From the NCBI GenBank assembly GCA_039680605.1, contig JBDKTA010000049.1, positions 1-64,000 of the forward strand: a stretch of 64,000 nt of DNA, read 5' to 3'. The position numbers and the translations under genes are program-made. The notes under the pieces were generated by a model. It was given only the letters and a program-made list of their open reading frames with translations, searched no databases and was not told where the DNA came from. Below, one piece after another: positions 17,203 to 25,577 of this stretch. Numbering within the stretch: the first letter of the stretch is position 1; every line of letters starts with the position of its first letter. The stretch is from Planctomycetaceae bacterium (GTDB lineage Bacteria > Planctomycetota > Phycisphaerae > SM23-33).

Positions 17203-20200
17203 ATGAACCCGGACTACATGCAGTGGGCCTTGGCTGATGGATTGGGGTTTCCCTCCCGCAGCGGCGATCTTGACGTGATGGCCGGATTCCGTGATCCGCC
17301 GGCGGGCTATGGCGAGGTGCCGTTCTGGTGGTGGACCGGCGACGTGCTCGACGCGCCTCGGCTGATCGCCCAGATCGAAGAACTGCACGCCAAGGGCGTC
17401 AGCGGCGTGCAGGTCAACTACTCGCACTACGACACGCCCAACGACTGGCTGACCGAGCAGGACGAGCCTTCCATCTTCTCGCCGCAGTGGTGGAAGGTTT
17501 ACACGCAGGTTTCGCAGGCTTGCGCCAAGCTCGACATGGGCATCGGCATGAGCACCTATACGGTGGACTGGCCCGGACCCAAAAACCTCTTCTACCAATT
17601 GTTCTACTCCAAGGCGGAGCTCAACGCCTTCGAGCTCGAGGCCGGAGAATCTCGCAAGGCCGCCAGCGGCCAGACCGTCACGATTGACTGCCCTGCCGAC
17701 CAGATCGCCGCGCGGGCGTATCCCGTCGTGAACGGTCAGCTCCAACGCGGCGGCGTGGACCTGGCGCCACATATAAAGGATGGCACGCTCACCTGGACCG
17801 CCCCACAGGGCCAGTGGGATGTCCGCACGTTCCGCAGCGTGCGAAAGGCCGGCACGCTCAACCCGATGATGAGCGGTGCGGGCGAGACCGTGATCGCCGG
17901 GTTCTTCCAGAAGTTTCAGGACCACAACGGCGGCTCATCGAAGGGCCTGAACTACTTCTTCAACGACGAGTTGCACGTGGGCATGGGCAAGTTCGCGTGG
18001 AACGGCGACTTCACGGCCGAATTCCGCCGCCGCAAGGGCTACGACCTGCTCGAAGTTCTGCCGGCGATGTGGGAGGACATCGGCCCGCTCACGCCGAAGG
18101 TTCGCATGGACTACGCCGACGTGCGCATGTCGTTGATGGAGGAGCGGTACTTCCGGCCGATCTTCCACTGGCACGCGTCGCGGGGGATGATCTTCGCCTG
18201 CGACAGCGGCGGGCGCGGGCGACATCCCAACGAGTTCGGCGACTACTTCCGCGCCACGCGCTGGTACACCGCGCCCGGACACGACACGCCCGGCGGCAAG
18301 GCCGACTTGATCAAGGGCAAGGTCTCGTCGTCCATCGCCAACCTGTACCAGCGGCCGCGCGTGTGGCTCGAGGGCTATCACAGCCTGGGCTGGGGGGCTG
18401 CGCCGGAGCTGCTGATGCACGCCACGCGCGAGAACTATCTGTACGGCTGCACGCTGCTGAACCTGCACGGGCTGTACTTCACCACGTACGGTTCGCACTG
18501 GGAATGGGCGCCGCCGTGCTATCACTTCCGCATGCCGTACTGGGCGCACATGGGCGTGTTCCTGAAATACTTCGAGCGTCTGTCGTACGTGATGAGCCAG
18601 GGCTGCCTTGCCGCCGACGTGGCGGTGGTCTACCCCGTCGCGCCGTACGAAGCCGAGATCGACGCCGACGCGGCGCGCGACACCGCCTTCGAACTGGCCC
18701 GCCAGCTCATCGCGGCCGGGATCAACTTCGAGTTCATCGACAACGACTCGCTCGCGCGGGCCTGCGTTGAGAACGGCCGCCTGGTCGTCAAAGACGCCGG
18801 CGCGTCATACCAAGCGCTGGTGCTGCCGAACATGAAAGCCGTGCGCTGGGCGACCATCGAGAAAGCGGCCGCATTCGCAGCCGGCGGCGGGAACGTGTAC
18901 TGCGTCGGCTCGCTACCGATGGCGTCCGATCGCGCCGGGCGCGACGACGCGGAACTGGAGCGGATGAACGCCACGGCGTTTGCCCCGCAGCATCGACTGG
19001 CCGATGCAGCGGCGGCCGTCGAGGCCATCCGCGGCACGTTTGTGCAGGACGTGCGAGGCCTCGGCCAAACCGTGCGGGCGATTCACCGCAAGATCGGCCC
19101 GCGCGACGTGTACATGGTTCTGGACGCACAGCCGGGCGCCGTCGTCGAGTTCCGCGCCAAAGGCGCCGTCGAACTGCTCGACCCGTGGACCGGCGCGGCG
19201 GCGCCGCTGCATGTGGTCGCCCAGACGGCAACCGGCACGCAGGTTGAACTGCCGCTGGAACCTTACGAGGCGCAGGTGGTGGCGTTTACGCCAGGCAAGA
19301 AGCACGTGAACCCGGCGGCGAAGGACACCCGCCCCGAAACGGCCAAGCCGCTGCCCCGGACGTGGACCGTCGAGTTCGTGCCCACGATGGACAACGCCAA
19401 CGGCGATTTCCGAATCCCTGTCACGAGCGACAATAAGATGATTGGAGTCGAAGCTCGCCGTTTCGCATGGGCGGGCGAAACCCAGGCATTGGCCAAGACC
19501 GCCATGCTCCCGCAAACCGACGACAGCAGTTGGGCGAGAAATCTGCATGGGTTCGGGACGCAGTTCTACGTGCTGGGCCCGGTGCCTGCCGACGTGGACA
19601 CCTTGCAGCTTGACGCAAAACTCGCCGCCCTGTCGGCAGTCGATCCGCTCGTGCCCTTGGAAATCTCGGGCAAGAGCTTCACCTGGCGGCCCTACGACTT
19701 CTCGTGGCGATATGGCAAGGAAGAGGATCTCGGCCACCAGGGTTATCACGGCCTCAAGCGGACTGTCACCGACGACTTCCTCTGCCTGGGCAAGGCGGTG
19801 GACGGTCTCAACGAGACGCGCCACGAACCAGATGGCGGCCGCTACTACCTCTGGACCTCGGCGACCGTCGCGAAGCCGACGACGGCCGCGATCTGCGTCA
19901 GCCGCGGCGCCCCGGCCGACAAGAGCCACACCTCGCCGGTCATCACGCCGGCGGCGGTGTGCGTCAACGGCGCGGCTGTAGCGGACCTCGCGCAGGGCGT
20001 GGAACTCAAAGCCGGCGCCAATCCGGTTGTGGTGCGATACGATGCCGGCGGGCGCGGGCACTTCGTGATGCGAGACCAAGCCGTCGCCGTTCCGGCTGTG
20101 CGGCAGAAGCTGGCGATGCGCTGGTATGGCGACGCCGGCGTGATCCGCTTTGACGTGACGGCCGGTCGGCAAGAGACGCAGTGGCTGCGATTCCTCTCCG

Positions 20201-20784
20201 CCCCCGGCACCGCTTCCATCTGCGTGCAGGCGCGGGGCAGCGTCACGGCCTGGATGGACGGGCGGCCGATGCTCGCCAAGGGCGACGGCCGATTCGTGCC
20301 CGGACGGCCTTGCCCCCGCGCGGCCGTGATTGCCCTTCGCATCAAGAGCGAGACGGGCTGCATCGGCGGCGCGACCGTGCCCGAGCCCGTGACGATCCAG
20401 ACCGACGGCCGCGGCGAGATGCCGCTGGGCGACTGGTCCAAGATGGGCGTCCTGAACAACTACTCCGGCGGCGTGCGGTACAGCACCAGCGTTACGTTGA
20501 CTGCCGACGAGGCCCAAGGCGCGATCACGCTGGGCCTGGGCCACGTGGCCGGCACGGCCGAGGTGTACATCAACGGCCAAAGCGCCGGCGTGCGCGTGGC
20601 ACCGCCGTGGAAGGTCGGTGTCAGCGGCCTGTTCAAAGCCGGCCTGAACACGGTCGAGGTGCTGGTGTACAACACGCTGGCCAATCACTACCAGACCATC
20701 CCGTCGCGCTATCGCGGCGAACCGGTCTCAGGCCTGATCGGCCCGGTGCGACTTTTGATCGTAGCACGGGCGTCTCGCCCCTGA
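17203..20784 (+). CDS. Glycoside hydrolase family 106-like (alpha-L-rhamnosidase)
   Basis: 1193 residues. GH106 enzymes cleave terminal alpha-L-rhamnose from pectin or ulvan-type glycans. The N-terminal catalytic part opens with FRDPPAGYGEVPFWWWTGDV and goes on to PRLIAQIEELHAKGVSGVQV, both characteristic, followed by FFNDELHVGMGKFAW with acidic candidates. Beta-rich carbohydrate-binding-like regions follow, including FGTQFYVLGPVPADVDTLQL and a jelly-roll C-terminus with GLGHVAGTAEVYINGQ. There is no signal peptide, which suggests cytoplasmic action on imported oligosaccharide. The last residues VARASRP are encoded by a family A repeat that also supplies the stop. The start is the ATG at 17203, with GAGG upstream; a TTG at 17200 is possible. 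Confidence 0.82.
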   Translation: MNPDYMQWALADGLGFPSRSGDLDVMAGFRDPPAGYGEVPFWWWTGDVLDAPRLIAQIEELHAKGVSGVQVNYSHYDTPNDWLTEQDEPSIFSPQWWKVYTQVSQACAKLDMGIGMSTYTVDWPGPKNLFYQLFYSKAELNAFELEAGESRKAASGQTVTIDCPADQIAARAYPVVNGQLQRGGVDLAPHIKDGTLTWTAPQGQWDVRTFRSVRKAGTLNPMMSGAGETVIAGFFQKFQDHNGGSSKGLNYFFNDELHVGMGKFAWNGDFTAEFRRRKGYDLLEVLPAMWEDIGPLTPKVRMDYADVRMSLMEERYFRPIFHWHASRGMIFACDSGGRGRHPNEFGDYFRATRWYTAPGHDTPGGKADLIKGKVSSSIANLYQRPRVWLEGYHSLGWGAAPELLMHATRENYLYGCTLLNLHGLYFTTYGSHWEWAPPCYHFRMPYWAHMGVFLKYFERLSYVMSQGCLAADVAVVYPVAPYEAEIDADAARDTAFELARQLIAAGINFEFIDNDSLARACVENGRLVVKDAGASYQALVLPNMKAVRWATIEKAAAFAAGGGNVYCVGSLPMASDRAGRDDAELERMNATAFAPQHRLADAAAAVEAIRGTFVQDVRGLGQTVRAIHRKIGPRDVYMVLDAQPGAVVEFRAKGAVELLDPWTGAAAPLHVVAQTATGTQVELPLEPYEAQVVAFTPGKKHVNPAAKDTRPETAKPLPRTWTVEFVPTMDNANGDFRIPVTSDNKMIGVEARRFAWAGETQALAKTAMLPQTDDSSWARNLHGFGTQFYVLGPVPADVDTLQLDAKLAALSAVDPLVPLEISGKSFTWRPYDFSWRYGKEEDLGHQGYHGLKRTVTDDFLCLGKAVDGLNETRHEPDGGRYYLWTSATVAKPTTAAICVSRGAPADKSHTSPVITPAAVCVNGAAVADLAQGVELKAGANPVVVRYDAGGRGHFVMRDQAVAVPAVRQKLAMRWYGDAGVIRFDVTAGRQETQWLRFLSAPGTASICVQARGSVTAWMDGRPMLAKGDGRFVPGRPCPRAAVIALRIKSETGCIGGATVPEPVTIQTDGRGEMPLGDWSKMGVLNNYSGGVRYSTSVTLTADEAQGAITLGLGHVAGTAEVYINGQSAGVRVAPPWKVGVSGLFKAGLNTVEVLVYNTLANHYQTIPSRYRGEPVSGLIGPVRLLIVARASRP

Positions 20785-20872
20785 GTAGCATGGCCGTCTC
20801 GGCCATGTCCTTGCTTTGCACGGGCAAGATGCCCGTGCGACTCATGGGCGAGACGCCCATGCTACTGAGGAG
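20760..20872. repeat. Palindromic repeat family A, copy 4
   Basis: Four short palindromes in a row: GCACGGGCGTCTCGCCCC, AGCATGGCCGTCTCGGCCATG, GCACGGGCAAGATGCCCGTGC and CATGGGCGAGACGCCCATG. The left edge is read through by the GH106-like gene, adding VARASRP. The right edge ends directly at the GAGGAG ribosome site of the SGNH gene. Confidence 0.9.
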
Positions 20873-20877
20873 AACAG

Positions 20878-21564
20878 ATGCCCGACTTGGGATACAACTA
20901 CCGCCTGCCGGAGTTCGCTGCCGGTAGCCGCCTGCTCTTTCAGGGCGACTCGATCACGGATATGCAGTGGGGGCGCAATGAGGCCGACCGCAATCACTAC
21001 CTCGGCCACAGCTATGTGTTTCTGATCGCGGCGCGGCTGGGGGTGGACATGCCGGCGGCCAAGCTCGAGTTCTTCAACCGCGGCGTCAGCGGCAACACGT
21101 TGGGCGACTTGAAGAACCGCTGGCAGAGCGACGCCATCGACATGAAGCCTGACCTGCTGAGCATTCTCGTGGGCGTCAACGACGTCCACCGCGCCGGCGG
21201 GGCGGTGGCCTTGCCCGCGTGGGAGGCCGACTACCGCTGCATCCTCCACGCCAGCCGCAAGGCCAATCCCGCCCTGCGGCTGGTCCTGCTGGACCCCTTC
21301 GTTCTGCCTTCGGGCAAGCTGGCCGACAAGGACCAGTGGCAGCAATGGCGCGGGCAGGTGGACGCGCTCTGCACCATCGTCGAGCGACTGGCTGTCGACT
21401 ACCAGGCCGTCCATATCCGCACGCAGGAAATCTTCGACGCCGCCGCGGCCGCCGTCGAGCCCGCGCATTGGATGTGGGACGGCGTCCATCCACTGCCCCA
21501 AGGCCACGAATTGATCGCGCGGTATTGGCTGCAGGAAGTCAGTGCCCGCTGGAGCGGGCGGTAG
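20878..21564 (+). CDS. SGNH/GDSL-family esterase
   Basis: 228-residue hydrolase. Block I is LFQGDSITD (nucleophile Ser), block II NRGVSGNTLGDL (Gly), block III LVGVNDVHR (Asn) and block V MWDGVHPLPQGHEL (Asp/His pair), so the catalytic set is complete. Members include rhamnogalacturonan and xylan acetylesterases; removal of acetyl groups from rhamnose-rich glycan would fit its position behind the GH106-like gene. There is no signal peptide. The start follows GAGGAGA at 6 nt. It probably belongs to the same transcript as 15721 and 17203, although the family A repeat lies between. Confidence 0.87.
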   Translation: MPDLGYNYRLPEFAAGSRLLFQGDSITDMQWGRNEADRNHYLGHSYVFLIAARLGVDMPAAKLEFFNRGVSGNTLGDLKNRWQSDAIDMKPDLLSILVGVNDVHRAGGAVALPAWEADYRCILHASRKANPALRLVLLDPFVLPSGKLADKDQWQQWRGQVDALCTIVERLAVDYQAVHIRTQEIFDAAAAAVEPAHWMWDGVHPLPQGHELIARYWLQEVSARWSGR

Positions 21565-21570
21565 ACCGTG

Positions 21571-22794
21571 CTACTTCAGCAGTTGCCTGCCGATGTTCTG
21601 ACAGGCCGTAATGAAGCCTCTGAGGCCGGCGGGGGCTTTGTCTTTGGCGGCTTCGCCGCCGTATTCCACCAGGACGGCGGTGAGGAATCCGGTGTCGCTG
21701 AAGAGCGGTTCGGCGTCGCCCTTCTTGTCGCGCACGTGGCGGGCGCGGGCGGCTAGCTTCTGGGCGAGCCATTCGTGCTCGGCGCCGCTGGCCGATTTTT
21801 CCAGCGACTCGGCGGCCTGCTCGTATTTCCCGTCGGCGGCCAGTCGCTCGCCGGTGAGGAAGACGCTGATCGGGTTATCCGGCCAGGCTCGCATGGCACG
21901 GACCACTTCCAGGTCGGCGGACCGCAGGTCGCGTTTAGTGCAGTGATCGTACGCCAGGATCAGGTGGATGGTGCTGAGCAGTTGCGGACCGGTCATGGCG
22001 GGATTGGCGTCGCCCGTTGCGGCGCAGTGTTCAACCTCCTGCGCCCCCAGAATCGGCATGCCGTTGGCCGAGAGCGCCACGCCCCGCAACAGGTGATATC
22101 CGCACTTGAGCTGAGGGGAGGTTGGATTCGGGTTAAGCATTTCCACCTCGTACAGTGCGGCGTTCATGCTGCCGCTGGAGAGGTGCCCCACGGCCAGAAC
22201 CACGCCGGTCATGGGCGGTGGCGTGTCGGCCATGGCGTTCATGTCGGTCTCGATGCCTTTCCAGTCGGGCTTGCCCTCTGCCAGCGGTTGGCGCCCGGTC
22301 GCCAGTGTGGCCAGTTCGGCGGCGGCATTGGCCAAGTCGCGCACCAGATCGCTCAGGGTGGCGGGATCCTGTTTCCCCGCCTGGGCTGCCGCCAGCGCCA
22401 AGCCCTTGAACGTGCTCGTGACGAGCGTGCGGCGCGTGGCCCGGTAGGCCCTGGCCTTCCAGGAGTCAAGCAACGCGATGAGGCGCGCTTCCTCGGCGGC
22501 CAGGTCCGCTTCGCGCCGAGCCGCCGCGGCGGCCGCGGCGGTGGCGTCATATGCTGCCGCGTCGGAGGGGGCGGTGGTGGGCTGGGCCAGGAGTTCCTTT
22601 GCTGCGTCGGCGGCTTCTGATGCGCGGTTGGCGGCCGCGGCGGCGGCTTTGGGATCTTTAGCTGCGCGTGCGGCGATGGCTTGGGCCAAGGCCTGTGCGG
22701 CGACGGCCTGAGCTTCGGCGGTGGTCTTGGGTTTTGAGCTGGAGCAACCGGCCAAAGCAATCGCCGCGGCCAGAACTAGCACGTTTATCTTCAT
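21571..22794 (-). CDS. Alanine-rich lipoprotein of unknown function
   Basis: 407 residues. MKINVLVLAAAIALAGC is a lipoprotein signal with lipobox LAGC, so the mature protein should be lipidated. An Ala-rich helical, probably coiled-coil region follows (about 25-130), and the rest looks like a helical-repeat (TPR/SEL1-like) fold with LRSADLEVVRAMRAWPDNP and KYEQAAESLEKSA. The start at 22794 is the methionine of the signal; an upstream in-frame ATG at 22809 would spoil it. It converges with the SGNH gene, leaving 6 bp. Its upstream neighbour in the same direction is the KaiC/PPDK-like gene. Confidence 0.75.
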   Translation of the reverse strand: MKINVLVLAAAIALAGCSSSKPKTTAEAQAVAAQALAQAIAARAAKDPKAAAAAANRASEAADAAKELLAQPTTAPSDAAAYDATAAAAAAARREADLAAEEARLIALLDSWKARAYRATRRTLVTSTFKGLALAAAQAGKQDPATLSDLVRDLANAAAELATLATGRQPLAEGKPDWKGIETDMNAMADTPPPMTGVVLAVGHLSSGSMNAALYEVEMLNPNPTSPQLKCGYHLLRGVALSANGMPILGAQEVEHCAATGDANPAMTGPQLLSTIHLILAYDHCTKRDLRSADLEVVRAMRAWPDNPISVFLTGERLAADGKYEQAAESLEKSASGAEHEWLAQKLAARARHVRDKKGDAEPLFSDTGFLTAVLVEYGGEAAKDKAPAGLRGFITACQNIGRQLLK

Positions 22795-22846
22795 GGTGGC
22801 GTACCCCATGTGCCTTTTCCCATCCTCTTAATCCGTTTCCAATCCG

Positions 22847-25456
22847 TTAATCCCGCACTCCCCGTCCCTGGGCGCGCGGGCTGCGGTGGCAGACGACCTG
22901 CTGCTTGAGGTTGTTGGCGTAGAGCAGGATGTCGTTGTCGGGGAAGTCGATCACGCGGACGATCTCGCCCAGCGGGCCGCAGTTGGGCACGATCTGTTCC
23001 AGAGCGTTGGGGCACGAGCGAAGGAAGGTCTCGTTGAGCACGTTGCCGTCCTGGTTGGGCAGCAGGGTGAAGTAGAGGATGTCATTCTCCACCAGGTCGC
23101 TGAAGTAATGCGTGCCCAGCGAGGCGCTGGGGATCAGGTCCTCGCGCATCGCCACGACCTCGCACAGGGCGGCGGCGTTGTTGATGTCGGCGAAGGCCGT
23201 CGGGATCCCCAGCGAGGGCGTGGTGGTTCCCCACCGCCCCGGGCCGATCAACAGGTCGCTGGTGTGGTGCGGGCGGTCGCCGGCGTGCATCACCTTGCCG
23301 ATCAGCCGCGCGACGCTGTGGCGGTCTGCGATGGGCAGGCGGCCGTACTCGAAGGGGCATATGAAGATGATGCGGCTGACGGACAGGAGGCGGCTGGGGC
23401 CGATGACGGCGCCCTTGGTGCGCAGCACGAGTTGCTCGTCGGGAATGTGATCGGGCGGGGCGACGATGGTTCCGGCGCCTTGAACCTGGAGGGGGCGGCA
23501 CTGCACGAGGTTGATCTTGTAGTGCTCGGGGTCGATGAAGTTTGCGGTGAACTCAACGTCGACCGGGTACGCGTAGGCGCGGTGGAGCACCTGGAAAAGG
23601 TTTCGCATGTCGTCGACGAAATCCGTTGCCGACAGCAGCTTCTCGAACGTCAGCACCCAGTCCGGCGGCGCATCGGGCGCGGGCGAGGCCGCGGCGCTGG
23701 CGACGGTCTCGATCGGCAGCGAGACGCCCTGGGCGACCACCTGCGGGAAACTGCTGGAGATGAGCTGGTTGGACTGCAGGTTCAGCACATCGACGCGGCG
23801 CTGGGCGTACTGGCGCACCTCGTCGAAGGTGCCCTCGGGGCGCATCTGTGGGGCGTTGAGGGCTACCACGCGCGTGTAATCGTCGTCGACGCGGTCGACG
23901 GCGCGCGTGCCCAAGCCGAACACCAGGCGCAGCATGCCCGCGTTGGGGTCGATCTCCTCGTTCCAGACGTACGGGTTGATGGAGAAGCCCACGCCGGCCA
24001 CGTGCGGGTAGAAAAGTTGCCCGTTGAGCGAGCCCGATACGCGCTGCACCAGCAGGGCCATCTGCTCGTCGCTGTCCAGCAGCCCGCGCTGGGCGCGGTA
24101 GCGCAGGGCCTTCTCGCTCATGGTGCTGGCGTAGATGGTGCGGACGGCCGACATGAAATCTTCCAGCCGCTTGTCGCGAGAGCCCTGGTTGACGCAGAAG
24201 ACGCTTTCGTACTTTCCGGCGAAGGCGTTGCCGAAGCTGTCCTCCTGAAGGCTCGACGAGCGGACGATGATGGGGCTTTGGCCGAAGTAGTCGAGCATGT
24301 CGCTGAACTGCTTCTGCGTCTCGGGTCCGAAGCTGCCGCGGATGATGCTCTGGCGGGCGCGCTCGGCGCCGTCCAGGAAGCTCTGCGGGTCTTTCTGGCG
24401 CTGGCGGATCCACCAGATGCCGTTGCGCACCAGGAAGGTGTAGAACACGTCCGAGCCGATGTAGAACGAATCGTGCGGCTCCAGCAGCGCCGCAAGGTGC
24501 GGCGTCGAGCGGCGCAGCACCGCGCGGGCGATCAGCATGCCCACGCTCTTGCCGCCGATGAGCCCCGTGCCCAGCATGCGCCCGCCCAGGCGGATGATCT
24601 CGGCCAGCGTCATGTATTTCTCGACCAGGTCGAACAGGCGGTCGTTGCGCGTGACCATCATGTAGACCAGGCGGCGGAAGATCTCGCGCTCGCGCTCGGG
24701 CGGGGCCTCGCCCTTGGCGACGGCTTCCATTGTCTCGGCGGCCTCGCGAAAGCTGCGACCCCACAGTCCGCTGCCCTCGGCCGACGACGCCAGTCGCCGC
24801 CAGGGCACGGCGGTGAGGATCTCCGAGATCACCGCACTTTGTGTCACCGGTAAAAAGTCGTCGCCGTGCCAGACGTGCAGGAAGTACATCGTCGGCGAGA
24901 ACCGCTGCTGCACCTTCTGGGGGTGAATGTACAGTTCGCCGTTGTGGCGGTAGATGTTGATGACGACCTGGGCGGTTTCGGCGATGGTGGCCGTCGTCTC
25001 GGCGGCGTGACAATTTCGCAGCAGGCCGAAGTACGCGATGGCCTCGACGTCATAGAGGTACGGGCAGGTCAGCAGGAAGAAGTTGCCCAGCATCTGGTCG
25101 CTGTACCAGTCGGCGGCAAGGTCCGAGAGGCAGTCGAAGATGAAATATGAGCCGTGGCCGTGCTGCTCGACGACGCGGTGGATCGCCGCCAGGAACGCCT
25201 CGAAGCCTTCCTCGGGCTTGAGTTCGTAGACGTCGGCCCCGGCGTCGTCGCCCAGCAGCGGCGGGTGCTTGGCGAAGCGGAAGTAGATGAGCTTTCGCCC
25301 GCTGCGATGGGCGGCTTGGCAGCAGGGGGCGATGAACGGGCGGTAGTTCTCGACGGTATCGACGTGGAAGACGATGTTGTCGCCGGGAATCAGTCCGCCC
25401 AGCACTTTGTCAAAGCCGGCCAAGCCTGTTCCGAGATTCGCGTCGGTTTGTGGCAT
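22847..25456 (-). CDS. Fusion of KaiC-like domain and PEP/pyruvate-binding (PPDK-N) domain
   Basis: 869 residues. The N-terminal 220 residues resemble a KaiC/RadA-type ATPase (GLAGFDKVLGGLIPGDNIVF, later SYFIFDCLSDLAADW), but the P-loop Gly-Lys-Thr is missing: the position reads HVDTVENYRP. From about 270 the protein has GTGLIGGKSVGMLIARAVL, then PIIVRSSSLQEDSFGNAFAG with the conserved R of the PPDK/PEP-synthase ATP-grasp domain, and SLNGQLFYPHVAGVGFS. No phosphohistidine swivel domain was seen, so it cannot be a complete PEP synthase. Such fusions may act as kinase-like regulators; function unknown. The start at 25456 follows AGGAAG. Confidence 0.75.
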   Translation of the reverse strand: MPQTDANLGTGLAGFDKVLGGLIPGDNIVFHVDTVENYRPFIAPCCQAAHRSGRKLIYFRFAKHPPLLGDDAGADVYELKPEEGFEAFLAAIHRVVEQHGHGSYFIFDCLSDLAADWYSDQMLGNFFLLTCPYLYDVEAIAYFGLLRNCHAAETTATIAETAQVVINIYRHNGELYIHPQKVQQRFSPTMYFLHVWHGDDFLPVTQSAVISEILTAVPWRRLASSAEGSGLWGRSFREAAETMEAVAKGEAPPEREREIFRRLVYMMVTRNDRLFDLVEKYMTLAEIIRLGGRMLGTGLIGGKSVGMLIARAVLRRSTPHLAALLEPHDSFYIGSDVFYTFLVRNGIWWIRQRQKDPQSFLDGAERARQSIIRGSFGPETQKQFSDMLDYFGQSPIIVRSSSLQEDSFGNAFAGKYESVFCVNQGSRDKRLEDFMSAVRTIYASTMSEKALRYRAQRGLLDSDEQMALLVQRVSGSLNGQLFYPHVAGVGFSINPYVWNEEIDPNAGMLRLVFGLGTRAVDRVDDDYTRVVALNAPQMRPEGTFDEVRQYAQRRVDVLNLQSNQLISSSFPQVVAQGVSLPIETVASAAASPAPDAPPDWVLTFEKLLSATDFVDDMRNLFQVLHRAYAYPVDVEFTANFIDPEHYKINLVQCRPLQVQGAGTIVAPPDHIPDEQLVLRTKGAVIGPSRLLSVSRIIFICPFEYGRLPIADRHSVARLIGKVMHAGDRPHHTSDLLIGPGRWGTTTPSLGIPTAFADINNAAALCEVVAMREDLIPSASLGTHYFSDLVENDILYFTLLPNQDGNVLNETFLRSCPNALEQIVPNCGPLGEIVRVIDFPDNDILLYANNLKQQVVCHRSPRAQGRGVRD

Positions 25457-25483
25457 ACCAGTCACTTCCTATGCAGTGCCCTA

Positions 25484-25570
25484 TGGAGTGCGGCAGCCGT
25501 AGCTGCCGCTTTTGAAGTTGTTCGGCATCCGAAAAACTGCCAAAGCGGCGGCTGCTGCCGCCGCACTCCA
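25484..25570. repeat. Palindromic repeat family J
   Basis: TGGAGTGCGGCAGC at the left end and GCTGCTGCCGCCGCACTCCA at the right, with inner AGCTGCCGCTTT and AAAGCGGCGGCTGC. It occupies most of the gap between the PQQ gene and the KaiC/PPDK-like gene. Only one copy is in the window. Confidence 0.8.
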
Positions 25571-25577
25571 CATGCGG

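Noticed and set aside
15661-17925. 754-codon minus-strand ORF opposite the isomerase gene
   Set aside because: The sugar isomerase motifs are on the plus strand. This frame gives a low-complexity, histidine- and arginine-rich product.
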